DNA from: Ifrita kowaldi
Taxonomy: Eukaryota; Chordata; Aves; Passeriformes; Cinclosomatidae
Assembly: GCA_013398055.1 (NCBI GenBank)
Contig: VZRS01007670.1
Location: forward strand, 372,001-436,000
Reading direction: 5' to 3'
DNA: 64,000 nt
The notes under the pieces are model-generated. The model saw only the letters and a list, made by a program, of their open reading frames with translations. It did not search any database and was not told the DNA's origin. Each line of letters begins with the position of its first letter. The stretch's first letter is position 1. This document shows positions 13,336 to 25,192 of this stretch, one piece after another. Made by a program: the position numbers and the translations under genes.

Positions 13336-14846
13336 TCATGGAAATATACTCAGATATCCTATTTCAATAGATGGTAGTGTTTGCTTCTCTTACATACTTG
13401 TTTGTACAGTGAATAAAGGATAAAAATTATTTCTAAAGGGATCTGTCCTACCTGTAGTAGAACACAAGTTTTGTATCAAGGAGCAGTATAACTACATATT
13501 TCCTTTCTCATTTTCCTTCCAGCTCAAAGTTATACAGGTCTTCTATTTAATATAGTCTTTGATGTTTTCTTGAGAAATAGAACTGTTACAGGATATTTGC
13601 CTTTTGCTGGTGTGGCATCCAGGCAATAATAATTACAAATTAAACATTTAACTTTTTTTAATACCGAGTTTCTCATTGCTTTGCAGTTGAGTATGTATCA
13701 TTAAACACCATGCCTCCAAATAAAGTCTGAACAGTTATTACTGTTATTTTCTTTTAAAATAATTACTTCCACAAAGGGTTTTCTTTTTCATTTTTAATGA
13801 AAGCATTGAATTGATCTTCTGTTTTGAAAAAAAAAAAACTTTTAAAAGAATGAATTTTGTAATAAAACTTTCTTATTTATCTCAAGCAGATAAACAAGAT
13901 GATCATTATTCTCACTTGTCTGAATTAAGAATTCCTTTTGAATTCCATATCCTTGAATTGCTGTTCTGAAGTATGACTTAGAGATTTCCTCTGGAAAAAA
14001 AAAGTGCCCTCGAAGTACTGACAATGAAGTAAATGACTGTGTCTAAATGGATATATGTGGAATACTTCCAGCTCGGGGTGAACATTTTGCCATATCTCAT
14101 TTCTCTTAAAGGATGGGACCTCGGTAGCTGCACATGCGGTTTTTCATGAGACCAGCACAAATTTTACTCAGTGTCAACACAGAAAATGAGTCTTTCTATG
14201 AGCAAGGATTTCTTCTGTGTTTGAAGGGGGCTAAATCAAGTCTAAGGATTGAAAGAAATAGGAGACACAATTCAGAGGAACTGAAACCAGACCATTACAA
14301 ACTGAGAGGGAGCTCTATATAAGGTTAAGCACTTAGATAAATGTTTGTTATGAAAGGGCATAATTGGGTGAGTCAGACAAAGTGTGGAGTTCATAAAATT
14401 AAAATTCCAAAATCAAAAGGGTTCAGATTCATTCTGGGAGCTCCAGAAGCTCTTTGAATCTTTTTTTAAAGTCAGGAGGTCTGCTCTTTAGCTAAAAATG
14501 TACTTTTAATTAGGGGTCACATCACTGTAGTAAGTGGGTGAATCACAAGTATTTAAAAATAGAAATCCTTGCAGATTTATACAATAATGTTTATTTTCAG
14601 AAAGATTAATTGTATGTGGAAGCAGATGGAAAATTCGTGTAGTTCACTTTATGTCTGGGAGTAACAGGAATTTGAGTGCAGAGTAGAACTGGCTGGAAAA
14701 TGGATAAAAAAGTACCACTTCACTCACATTTCACTCATACCCTTCAAGTGGGACTACTTTTTCCTTTTCTTTAATGGATGTTTCTAAAGCTTCTACTTCT
14801 TCCCGTTTCATTCACAAAGGACATAATATATTTATTCCTCTCCATT

Positions 14847-14877
14847 TCTCTCTCTCTCTTTTTTTTTTTTTTTTTTT
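14847..14877 (+). repeat. (TC)n microsatellite joined to poly-T
   Basis: About 13 bp of alternating TC is followed directly by T19 (14859-14877). This is simple sequence, likely polymorphic in length. Confidence 0.9.
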
Positions 14878-15141
14878 GTGGAAACAATTGCATTTTTTTG
14901 GTTTTGCAGTAATTGTCTCTTGGTTTATCTTGTGTCTTCTGGCATTTGACACCACAATATCTGTATTTTCGGACCTTTAAAATATACTGTTGTGGTGCTT
15001 CTTCCATAGCTGCTCCCTTCTTCTGCTGAATTTATACGGAGAGCCCCAGAAATATAATGAGTAAATTACTTACTTCTTGCTATCACAACAATTTTTTTCA
15101 CTGGTGGTATGAATGAGTGGATGAAAATCTAATAATTTCAC

Positions 15142-15168
15142 TAGTTAACTAAATAGTTTAGTTAACTA
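15142..15168. repeat. 12-bp perfect palindrome with GTTAAC cores
   Basis: TAGTTAACTAAA at 15142-15153 is followed by a TAG spacer and TTTAGTTAACTA at 15157-15168, a perfect inverted repeat with a 3-nt loop. Each arm holds a GTTAAC core, the half-site pattern of HNF1-type homeodomain factors and itself palindromic. The surrounding 80 bp is rich in TTAATTAA-like motifs. Regulatory function is inference only; AT-rich DNA makes such palindromes by chance. Confidence 0.6.
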
Positions 15169-17258
15169 AAAGAATTTAATTAATCTCAGTATCCATCTCT
15201 TTTAATTATTCAATTAGCATACATAAGAATGGTCCTAATACACTGTGTTCAAGAGTTCCTAGCCTATTATGTCACAGATTAGGACAAACATATTGTGTAT
15301 ATATCACATATTTATTTGTGTGTGGGTTTCTGTTTCTCTGTTTTCCACTCCTGAAATCTGTGGTCTGAGTGACTGCTTGATCAGGGGCTGTATTTTATCT
15401 TTGTATTCTGTAGGTCTTGGTGGACTTCCATTCTGCAGTTACACATGGAAAAAGGCTTTTGGGTTTGGTTTTGGTTTTGTTTTTTGGGGGTTTTTTTCTG
15501 CGCTTTTAGACATTTTCTGTGCATGTAAAACCTTCTTTTACATTTCACTGATTTCAGATGACAGCTGAAGTAGTTGTTGTTTCTATGCTATTTCTGTAGA
15601 TCTGAATTGTTAATTTTCATCTGGGAGGTAAAATACATGCACTTAATTTGTTTTCTGATGTACTTTTATGAAGTAACAACTGAGCAGAGTATATAACTGG
15701 TCATAAGGTTTTTGACAAAGCTTTTAAAATTATGTTATTTGATAACTGTTTTGAAATAGAAGATGAAATATAGAATAATTTTATATCTGTCCATTTTAGG
15801 CAAACATTTTGAATTCAAAGTGTGAAAAACAGCATTGGGTAAAATACTCAACTTGCCCCAAATGCTGTGATATTAATTAAAATGCCACTGGAAGTCAGAT
15901 TAGGCAGTGTTTCAATGCAAGTAGCTGTTCCTGTCACTGTGTTTGATGCTTCAGCTGAAACAGTTTTACCAAGTCATTCAGTGTGCACTGTATGAGTGTC
16001 TCTGATAAGACTTCTTCCTTGTAGGGATGAAATCCAAAAATCAATGTCAGATGGAAATCAAAGTTCTCAAAGTTTGAAGGATTGATGGAAAGAGATTTTA
16101 ATGAGTGCAAATTTCAATCTTTACCTTCATAAATTTGTCAGCAAGGGCAAGCATGAAATTCCTGGGTGTAGATGTCTGGGAGACATGTTTGAAAATAAGG
16201 AGCTTAAAAAAGTTCAAATTAAAATCAAGAGTTACATTGTGATTGAAATGAAGAAATACTTTTTCCCATATTTTACCTGGAAATGTAACTCAGATTTTGA
16301 GGAAATTAAATATATGCCTGTACCTTTGTGAAACTGGTTGATAACCCCATTCCAATTACTTCTCAGTAATATGCATAAAATTCAATTGATTCCATTCAAG
16401 TAGCTAGTTCTTCTTATTTAAAAGAAATAAAAAATCCCATCTCTCAGAAACATGCTTACTAGAGACACCACCAAGTAGAAGACTCAAACAAGGGAAATGA
16501 GGAAATGTAGCCTACTTTTTCTGTTTCTTTTTAATTTAAGCATGACATAACAAAGAATATTCTGTAAGCTGAGGTTAATTCTGTTAATGATCAATTACAG
16601 TCATAGAAATAAACCCATTTTAATTGGCAGTACTTCTGCATCCATATATTTTAATATAAACCCCATTTTTTTATAGACCTGATTTTTTTCCTGTTCAACC
16701 TGGTTGAATTTTTCTTTGATAAAAATTGTGTGCTTGTGCCATATATTTTATATTGCCACTTAAGGAGCTAATTTTAAACTATGATGGGCAAATTATTCAA
16801 GTGAAAACAAAGGTAGTTGCTCTTCATTCATGTAACAGTATGAAATTAAAAGTGAGTAATAAAAAAGCAAAAGGAGAGAAATAAATTGGAAGCTTATTAA
16901 TCACAACAGTTGGGCTCCATAGCTACTAATTCTAAACCTGAGATTTGCTTCTTTCAAATATTTACTCTGAAATAAAAATGCAATTAAGAAAGAAATGGGG
17001 GAAAACAGTTGAAAAAATTTCTGCAATGAGAAAACCTCTTTGGAGCTATAGTCTGCTGAAGTAGGACCTTGGTCCTTTTGATACTCTGGATTTTTTTTTT
17101 TTCAATAAATATTGCATTGAAAACACATAGCCTTGTGATATTCTTCAGAAGTCTGTGATAAAGATGTCCCTTTCTTACATGAACTTGGGCAACAGCATGC
17201 CTGTGCTTTGTGAGGTACAAAGACTTCATAGGTAGTGAGATTTTGAAAGAACTCTGCA

Positions 17259-17269
17259 TGCCACAGGCA
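17259..17269. promoter_or_regulatory. TFAP2-like palindromic site, copy 1
   Basis: TGCCACAGGCA matches the GCCNNNGGC TFAP2 dimer consensus exactly. It sits in the wider block ACTCTGCATGCCACAGGCAGAGTCTT (17251-17276), whose outer ACTCTGC/GCAGAGT also forms a 7-bp inverted repeat. A second copy of the block occurs 1130 bp downstream. Binding is not shown by sequence. Confidence 0.3.
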
Positions 17270-17384
17270 GAGTCTTTTCCCAGGTGTGATTTGAGAGAAG
17301 AGCCATTTTGTACTCAGCTGCATGAAGCTAAAATTGGCAATGGAGACTCTTCATCCATGGAAATTCCCCAAACTTTACTAGACT

Positions 17385-17500
17385 AGACAAAGCCCTGAGC
17401 AAGCCAGTCTTGCTCTGAAGTTAGCTTCTGCTTTAAGCGGTTAGACTAGATGATTACCCCAGTTCTCTTCCAACTTAAATTATTTTACAGTCATAGAATG
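17385..17500 (+). mobile_element. CR1 LINE 3' tail fragment
   Basis: The text GCCCTGAGCAAGCCAGTCTTG...GGTTAGACTAGATGATTACCCCAGTTCTCTTCCAACTTAAATTATTTTACAGTCATAGAATG follows the last ~110 bp of CR1 ('gccctgagcaacctg...ttggactagatgatctcc...cccttccaacctaaa'). Only this 3' stub is present, the usual result of severe 5' truncation. It has no coding potential. Confidence 0.85.
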
Positions 17501-20500
17501 CACTGCATTTTAAAATTTGGCAAATGGCTGGGCTCAGAGTGCACCTTCCTGATGTGATAGCATCCTGCCCACAGTAATGGCCCTAGCTAAATATTGTGCT
17601 TTAGCTCTGACAGCTCGGATGTCCAAAAACTATTGAAATTAAATACAGCAGCTCCCCACGGGCATCCCAGAACATTTTGCTCTATAGTCACCTAATCATA
17701 GATTTACTTTCTTATTCTCTTCTACATTTTGATCTTTTTGAAAGAAAAAAAAATGCTCCTGAAGTCCAAATGCTGTCATTTTGACTGAAGTTTAGCTTCA
17801 GCTAATTACATGTGCTTGGCAGTGCTCAGTGTATGCCTAGCAAGCCTTGCTCTGGAACTTAAAAGAAACCAAATAGCCAAACCCCACAAGAAACTGTGCG
17901 CTCTTGGTTGTTGTTTATTAGAAATAAAAATTTTGGGGAGATGACTACTTTTAGAGAAAGGTTTTCCAAACCTGTTATTGCAAACACAATGCTAGTTACA
18001 GGTGTATTAGCTTCTATTTCTACAACAACAATAAAAGAAATGAATCTGTCTCGCTTTTGCTTTTCATATCTTGTTTTTCTGTCAGAGTTGTGAGTTGTTA
18101 GTAGAGGAGCTAGCTGGAAGAGACAAAATATATGCAGAGAAAGGGCTTTAGCAGGTATGAAACACCTGAAACATCTGAACACTGACAGAGCCTGACCCTC
18201 CACTTTCTACTGTCCGTACACCACCATCTTTCCTTAGCCATAAAAAGAGGTTTTGCCAGTCCCCTAAATGAGGAACCAAACGTGACAGCTCGGCTGATGG
18301 TTTTGACATTGGCAGCAGGCTTGATGGACAGTACCAAACCTTGCCGTGGACTCTCTCCTGCTAATTAGCTGTTCGAAGGGACTCTGTGTGCCACAGGCAC
18401 AGTCTTATTGGAAAAGGACATCTTTGCCGTTCATCCTGACAGCTGTGATGCAGCTGTTCACAGCATGAATTGAGCACAGAGAGGGAGGGTGGGAGGTGGA
18501 GGAGGAGGATTTGGAACAAGTAGCAGCTCTGGTATCTTGCAGTGCAGTAGTCCAGAGCTATGACAAATAACTGGACTGGAGAAGAGAGAAGATGGGAATT
18601 GAAATTTATAAAATGGGAACACAGTTAAGGCATGAAACAAGAGAAAGAGTGAGAAGAAGGGAACAGGACTGCCTCATGAGGGCTCTGTGAGGCAACTGGA
18701 GCTGTATGTTCTTGAGATTAGTGCAGGCTGAGGGGTTTAACATACAAACCATCCTCATTTTCTATAGATCGTGTGCATGTCCAGGGATATCAATGGGGAT
18801 GTGCTCCAGAAAGTCCCGCAACTGCAAGTGGGGGAGCAGCATGGGCCTGAATAGCTTATTGATGTGCCATAGATCTGATGGCTTTGGAGATAGGCTGAGG
18901 GTAGGAGTTGAGAAAAAGTACTTGCTGTTTGTTCTGAATGATTATAAGTGGGGAATGAGAGGGTTTGAGAAAGTGCTCCTGCTGTTTTTCAAGGCAAATG
19001 CCTTTGCTGAGGCAGGAACTCTTAAGTGGTAAAATACACTGTTAGAACTTTCTTATTTGAGATTGGAACATGTTCTCTGTTGGCACTTTGGAAGACACAT
19101 CTAACTTGGTTAAATGTTAACTATACAGTACAAAAGAGAAAGGTGTGGTGTTCAGGATGTAGAAGATTCAGATGAAATACTGAAATTTTCACTGGCATAC
19201 TTTTGATAGTTCCCATTAACTTTTACTTCCAGTGGTTTGGTTTTTAATGGAAAGAGTGAGACCCTATTTTGGATCTTTTATAATGGCAAACTATCAGTTT
19301 TAAACTTACCAAGCATTTTATAAGAAAGTTTGAGAGGGGCAATAGATTGCAAAATTATTTCCAAGATTAAAGTACATTTGCAATTTTTCAAAATATTGGT
19401 GTCATTTACGAGGTAAAAAGCCAGTTCAGAATAAATAAGTGAGATAAGGATAGCAGCATTCCCCTCCCCAGAACTCAGTCTAAACACTTTTGTTAATGCT
19501 GAGAATTATTAAAAAAAAATGTTATTACAACATTAATTGATTTTCCTCTGTGTTTTATAGAAGCAGAAAGATTAAGACAAATATTTTGCTTGCAATATAT
19601 CTGTCCTAGGCTAAGGAAAGGAGTGATAGATTGCTTTGGAAAACTTCCTTGTAAAAAGCTTCTGGTATAATTTTACAACTGAGTGGGTTAGTTTTTGATA
19701 GCATTGAGATTTGGGATGTTCCTGCAAATTAATTCTTTTTAAGTTTTTTTCTTTTTATTGCTGATTACCTGTGGGTTTTATTACATGCTACTTCTCTTTT
19801 CTCCACTGACATACAGACAAAGTAGCTAACAGTATGCTGCAGTCGGTAGCCAAAAATGTCCCAAAGCAGATGTTTCTATTGTTATAGCAAAGAAACCACC
19901 CATATGTTTATACACATCACTGGTGCTTTCTTTTTCTTTATATTTAATACCATGGTCTTATTACCTCTTATCCTGCACTGAAGAAACAATCTTGTGTTGC
20001 CCTCTAGAAATAACAAAGATGATTTTCATGATTTACACTTATATAAAAAAAAATCCAAAACACTTGGAAAAGATGAACTTATCCATCGGGGACTTTCTCA
20101 ATCAATCCTTGCTCTTCTTTATAGTGGGACTGTTCCTGTAATTTTTGGTTGAGTGTGTATAATGTATCCTGTACTATATTTACAGAGGCATGCAATGCCT
20201 TAAGTGACATTCTGTTTATTATCACTCTTGAATAGTGAGGTAATCCCAATTATTCTACTGAAAACTGTAGTTATCCTTAATAAATATTTGATGTGCTTAC
20301 ACAACCTGAGGTCTCAGATTTCATACTAGTCTCATGACAAATATGAAAACAATTTTTTGTGAAAGTGACTTTGCTCAGTTAAAAAAAAAAAAAAAGAGTG
20401 AGTATTTACATGGTTTGTCTACTATTTCTTACCTTTGTGTTATGTTTTTTTAATTTTTGAAGAATTCAAAAAATCATTTAGAAATGAGTGGCTCTTTATA

Positions 20501-21879
20501 TTTCTCCTAGCAATACTTTTCAAAATTGTACACTATTAGTGGTTTTTAAGTGCTTAGTTTTTGACGTCTTTCCTGTGTAAATGATTATGCAGTTTAATAA
20601 TTTTAATAGTAAATCATATATCAATTTCTTTTCATAACTGATTTAAGTGTTCGTTGCACAACTCGAGATTTGGGAATTGCTTTTATGTATTTTTCAGCTT
20701 TAGTAGCAAGAAAGCTTTAAAGATTTGCATGTACTTTTATTCCTGTGATCTTAATTGCATAAGTCTGTCATTGCACACAAAATTGGTAGTTTCAGACAAG
20801 GGATTTTTTGTAACTTTGTATTACCAGTCTAGTTCACTAAAAGTGGACTAATTTTGCACCTGGTTTTGCAATGGGTACTTTTTTTTTTTTTTTTCCTCAG
20901 TGCAAAAATGGTATCTTTCACTTTTGTTTAGATTTTACAGAAGCCAAGGCAATATTGGTGGATTCTTAAGAGGTATACCTTCACGTGTCTTGTGAGCTGC
21001 CAGTATTTTTGGTAATGAACAAACCTCTGAATTTTAATTAACTTAAAACCCTTGTCCAGTTAGTCTTAAGGCTTAGGCAGAGTTGTGCCCAGAAGATGGA
21101 TGCAACCTGCCAGTCATGAAGAGATGACTTAGAAAAGCCCTTAATGGTTAATGTGTTTAATAATCTTGCTGCATGAGATTATAAACTCAGTAACAAAAAG
21201 AGGAGAGAGATTGGGAATTTTGGGGAATTTTTAGCCTTGTTATACTGTATAAAATGACGAATCGGAGAGGCGAAAGGAGAATGAAATTTTCTCCCATTCT
21301 GTTTTCACCACCAATATCTGTTGTTTCTTTACTGCTGTTGTGACTGAAGGATAGCAGAATATTCCTCTAGACACTGGCTATTAGATATACTTATGAAGAA
21401 CAAATATACCAGTAAGAAATTTGTTTTTTTAATTTAGCTTTTCTATGGTAGTGAGTTTTGTTTTAATCTAGGAACTTTGTATTAGAGATATTATGATAAT
21501 CTGCAAGCCACTGATGCCTTTAGCAGTCACAATCTTTCAGATTTCTTCTCTCTCTGAAATTAAAATGGTATCTCTGAATGCTGCAGATACAATCTGTTTG
21601 ATGGCATGTTTATGTGCTTATGAGTTTCTAAGAGATGAACAGGAAAGGGTTGTTCACAGAAGCACAGTTTTTTCACCTAATATGTCAGATACAGTCAGTA
21701 TCCATTTCAGAATCATACATATATTCAGTTTAGTTAATAGATACATAATAGTGGAGCAGTTAACAGCTGCATTAAATTGTGGGCTTTTTTTCTAAATAAC
21801 ATTGTAAGTATTAGTAAACCACAGGGGAATGTTTCTGTGTCTTTTTTTCTGGAAGACAATTTTCATGTTTAGTTTCTCC
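17501..21879. other. Unique noncoding stretch
   Basis: No gene is supported. The interval contains the GC-richer block at 18200-18510 (described separately), simple poly-T/poly-A runs (for example 20380-20395 and 20880-20894), and otherwise featureless AT-rich DNA. The ORFs here have no recognisable motifs. Confidence 0.55.
18200..18510. promoter_or_regulatory. Candidate regulatory/conserved noncoding block
   Basis: This stretch is clearly GC-richer than its neighbours and dense in developmental transcription-factor-like words. GTGACAGCTCGG and CTGACAGCTGTGATGCAGCTG carry TGACAG cores (MEIS/TGIF type) and CAGCTG E-boxes. CTAATTAGC is a homeodomain palindrome. TGCCACAGGCA at 18389-18399 is a TFAP2-like site, the second copy of the block at 17251-17276. 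A GGGAGGGTGGGAGG purine run ends the block at about 18482-18496. No ORF or repeat explains it. Conservation across birds or amniotes is the test, and none has been run. Confidence 0.3.
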
Positions 21880-22315
21880 TAATTTATTTTCCCTGGTCTT
21901 CCTTGTACTCTTCCTTGCTCTCAGTCTCTCTTTCACATTCTTTTGCCCTATTCCTGTCACACTTGTCGGGTGCAATATTGCACTTTCACATGCCTGCTCA
22001 CTGCTTCTCACATTTTCTCAGGTGTGGTCTGCCTCTTTCATGTGCTCTCTTGCGTGTGCTATCACTCAATATCTTATTCACTTCTCCTTGCACACTCACT
22101 TTCTTACTCTTGCTACCTTGTTTTCCCTTGTTTTCCCGTGTTTTGTTTTCCCTTGTTTTCCCTTGTTTTCCCTTGTTTTCATGGTTTCTCTTACCCTCAC
22201 TCCCTTTCTCATTTATGCTTTTGAATTCTCATTCTCTTTCTTGCTCCAATGCACTCTGTCTCTCTGTCTCATTTATTCTTTCACTCCTCTCAAACTTATT
22301 ATATCTTATTATTTT
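21880..22315 (+). repeat. Pyrimidine-rich tract
   Basis: Over about 430 bp the plus strand is strongly C+T-biased, with many CTCT, TTCTC and CACTC words. The bias keeps three plus-strand frames open, so the Ser/Leu/Phe-rich ORFs that overlap here (21903-22478, 21943-22224 and 22022-22447) are composition artefacts. Long polypyrimidine strands can adopt triplex (H-DNA) structures. Confidence 0.8.
22116..22180 (+). repeat. Minisatellite, 10-bp unit CCTTGTTTTC
   Basis: Two exact copies (22116-22135) are followed by a variant 15-mer (CCGTGTTTTGTTTTC) and three more exact copies (22151-22180). It lies inside the pyrimidine-rich tract and probably arose by slippage from it. It is likely length-variable between individuals. 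Confidence 0.92.
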
Positions 22316-25096
22316 AAGGAAAATACGGGGTTTTCATCAGCCAGAAAGTGGTCAGGTATTAGTGACTGTTACGGTCTGGTTTTCAGAGTTATTAGAAATG
22401 CCTCTGCCCGAATTAAGGTGCAAGTCTCTGACAGTGACACAAGATAGGTTGATCACCAGACACAATACTGCTTTATGAACATTCTTAATTGAATTCACAG
22501 GTGAGATTCTTTTTCTTTGAGGTGTTTCCTCCCTCTTCCTTCCACCGCCTCCCTCCCTTCAATCAAGTCATTGCTTGGAGGCAAGAGAGTAAGGGGAGAA
22601 GGGAAAGAAGCTCATTTAGCAGCTGTGGTAGACATAAGCATCATCGTACCAATCAATCAACACACATGCTTTCCCCACTGAGACTCCCCTGCGACCTTGA
22701 GGAGCGTGACAAATGACTTAGAGGACAGAACAGACAGAAGGTTTGTGATAAACCAAAAAATTATGTTCTTCTGGGTGATGAAGAAAAATAAAAATGAAGA
22801 GTGAGGGTAGATACGTATTTGGTTTGAATAGGAGTCGATAAATTCTGTAACTACCTTTCACTGTACTGGCAGTGGTTAGAGGAGTTTAGTGTCATGGTAA
22901 TCAAGACTTCTTCAATAAACCTCACTGCAGTGTTTACAGTACTTCTTTTTGTGCAGTACTGCACTACTTTATGGCTCTGAGCTCTCAGCTGTGGCTGGAG
23001 GTAGTAGCAGTTATTGATAACTGATTCCAGAGGCAACATATCTCTTCAAATTCATGTTGAGGGAAAATAATCAGCAGAGTGAATCACTTAACCTGGACAG
23101 ACATCACTCACTCTGAAATCTGCAGCACATTAACTCAGTCTTGAGAAGGTTATTATTAATCATAAATGTTTGATACGTTAATAAGTGCAGCAACTTATGG
23201 TCTGGTTGTAGATACAATTTCAGCAGATTTTTAAAAACTATTTTCACATACGTTATAGATTTTATTTTTTTAATAGAAAAGTTGAAATAAGCAATCTTTT
23301 TTGTATTTATTATGTATCTATGAATCTAGCGCAATATGGGAGAAGGGTGCATTTTCTTGCACACACCAATATATGTCCAGCCTTAGCAGAAAACAGTGTT
23401 TGTTAGGAGAAAGATCTGTTGCCGCATTATTCATTCTTTGTGTTTCCTTCAGAATGCAGATTGGTATTTTCTTTACTGTATTTTTTTTTACTGATTCCTC
23501 CCATTCCATTTTTCTCTAGTTCCTTTGACCCTTATCAACATGACTCTCTGTATTTGCCCAGTGTTAAGCACCTAGTAATTGTGATTGCTATTATGTATTT
23601 CAGCCAGCCAAACCACTGATTCTCTTGGTACTATATTTAGATTCCTCTAATTTATAGCTCAGTAAAAAAAAAACCCCAAAACAAAAAAACTAGTCACCTT
23701 TCTGACGAAATATAGGTTGTCAAATACACATCAGAGTAATGCTTTTTCTCCCTAACTGCCATTCATTGCATAAAGTCCATAAAACTGATTTTCTAATCTC
23801 ATTGTCAGAGTTTAGAAAACTATTTCCCTTATTTCCCTTCCAATTCCTTTCTTTGTTCTGGGTTGAAGAGATGTATTACAAACAAATTCGAAGACCACTT
23901 TTTTTTTTTTTTCTAATGACAGACTGCACTTTGCAATGCAGGAAAAGGTTTTTTTGGTTCATTAGACTCTGTAGCAGTGCTAGTAAACCAAAGGCTAAAT
24001 GAAAGGAAGTGGCATGTGTTTGGGGAAGCAGGCAGTTAAGTATCATCATCCTTCTAATGATTCTGAAGCAGGTCAGATTTACTGGTAAAATGCCCAGATC
24101 TCCCGTGTAGCAGCTATAGTCCAGTATATGTCTGATGTTTTAGTGCATCAGAATTGTGACATAAAAAAATTTTTAAAAAGCATTACCTTGTTATGAGTTG
24201 ACACAATTTACAGAAATATAGTCCACTTTAAAAAGGAGTAAGTGACAAGCCGTGTAAGGTCCTAGAAAATGACAGGAGAAAGTAGTCTGTTGCTGTTTCA
24301 AAAGAGTTGTGTTAAGTTTACCAACAAGGTAATTTACTATCAGGAGGCAGCAAAGACGTATCAAGAAATGAATCAGAAAGTTGATTGTTCCTGGGGGTTT
24401 TAATGAGGTTAGTAAGTCAGTCCTGTAGAACAATTAATATCCTCAGCATCTTACTGAAGGTAATTCTATTTTGAAAGTGTTAAGTTTTTCTCACTCACCA
24501 GATTTAGCTGAACTTTTCATTCAGGTATGGCCAAGTTGGTACTGTGCAACTTTGCAGCCCACTCATCCCCTCATTTGCCCTAATGAGGGCCTTCAGAATG
24601 GGTCTGACAATAGAAAATGACAGAAAAGTGGGATTATAGGTTGGTCTGAGGAAAAAAAAAGTAAAAAAAGGTTTAGGTTTTAAGCCATTAAGTATGAGTT
24701 GTATTTCTAGATGCTATGCTCTATTAGTATGAGTAACTATGCTCAAGGGTAGAATACAAGACTGTGACTTTCTATCCAGTAGATGTTTCATATGCAAGAT
24801 AAGATATTTTGCCTGACATTACCAGAAAGCCAATAAATAGTTTTCAAGAACTTCAGCTTTTCCAAGGAAGATTTTTTTTTTTTTTTAAACACTGGATCAC
24901 TGAATATCATGTTGACATGTTGTCCACTTGGAATTAATTTATTTTAGTTGGATCAAGTCTCTGTCTACCAAAAGTAGTTAGTCTTAAAAAAAAACCAAAA
25001 ACGAACCAACAAAAAAAATTTTGAAAGTCTCTTCAAGGACAGGGAAACATGAGCATCTGGATATTTTTATTAGTTTGGGAACACAAGACATGTAGC
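22316..25096. other. Unique noncoding stretch
   Basis: No supported gene. Small A/C-rich runs occur at about 23666-23690 and 24980-25019, and homopolymer T/A runs at about 23900 and 24871-24887. No repeat family is recognised. Confidence 0.55.
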
Positions 25097-25192
25097 TTTG
25101 TGTCTCAGAGATAAGGAAAATAGAACAGAGACTTGAACCCAGGTCATTAAAGCCCTAAGATAACACTTTAATCACTGTACCTATCCATCCTT
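25097..25192 (-). mobile_element. tRNA-derived, MIR-like SINE remnant
   Basis: Read on the minus strand, the segment starts near GGTACAGTGATTAAAG, a degenerate A-box/'agtggttaag' head. It continues into ACCTGGGTTCAAGTCT (the reverse complement of AGACTTGAACC at 25129-25139), a good B-box of the tRNA T-arm (GGTTCRANYCC). It then passes into TTTTCCTTATCTCTGAGACACA, which resembles the 'tcagtttcctcatctg' part of MIR/amniote CORE-SINEs in a shortened form. The order head, B-box, core fits an ancient tRNA-derived SINE. It is not a working tRNA gene, as the acceptor stem and anticodon arm do not form. Confidence 0.5.

Larger units (their letters stand above)
7266..17384. other. Unique AT-rich noncoding stretch
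   Basis: No confident gene or dated repeat is visible over about 10 kb. Listed separately are a perfect 11-bp inverted repeat at 9423-9470, the coding-like minus-strand ORF at 13042-13335, a (CT)n-T19 tract at 14847-14877 and a GTTAAC palindrome at 15142-15168. A G/T-rich tract lies at about 15461-15498. Confidence 0.55.

Noticed and set aside
21903..22478. 191-codon Ser/Leu/Phe-rich ORF and two overlapping frames
   Set aside because: All three plus-strand frames are open because the region is a pyrimidine-rich tract with a CCTTGTTTTC minisatellite. The peptides repeat FSLVFPCF-like words and have no domain.
25129..25139. Possible tRNA gene (B-box present)
   Set aside because: No acceptor stem, D-arm or anticodon arm can be built. 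The context fits a SINE remnant.
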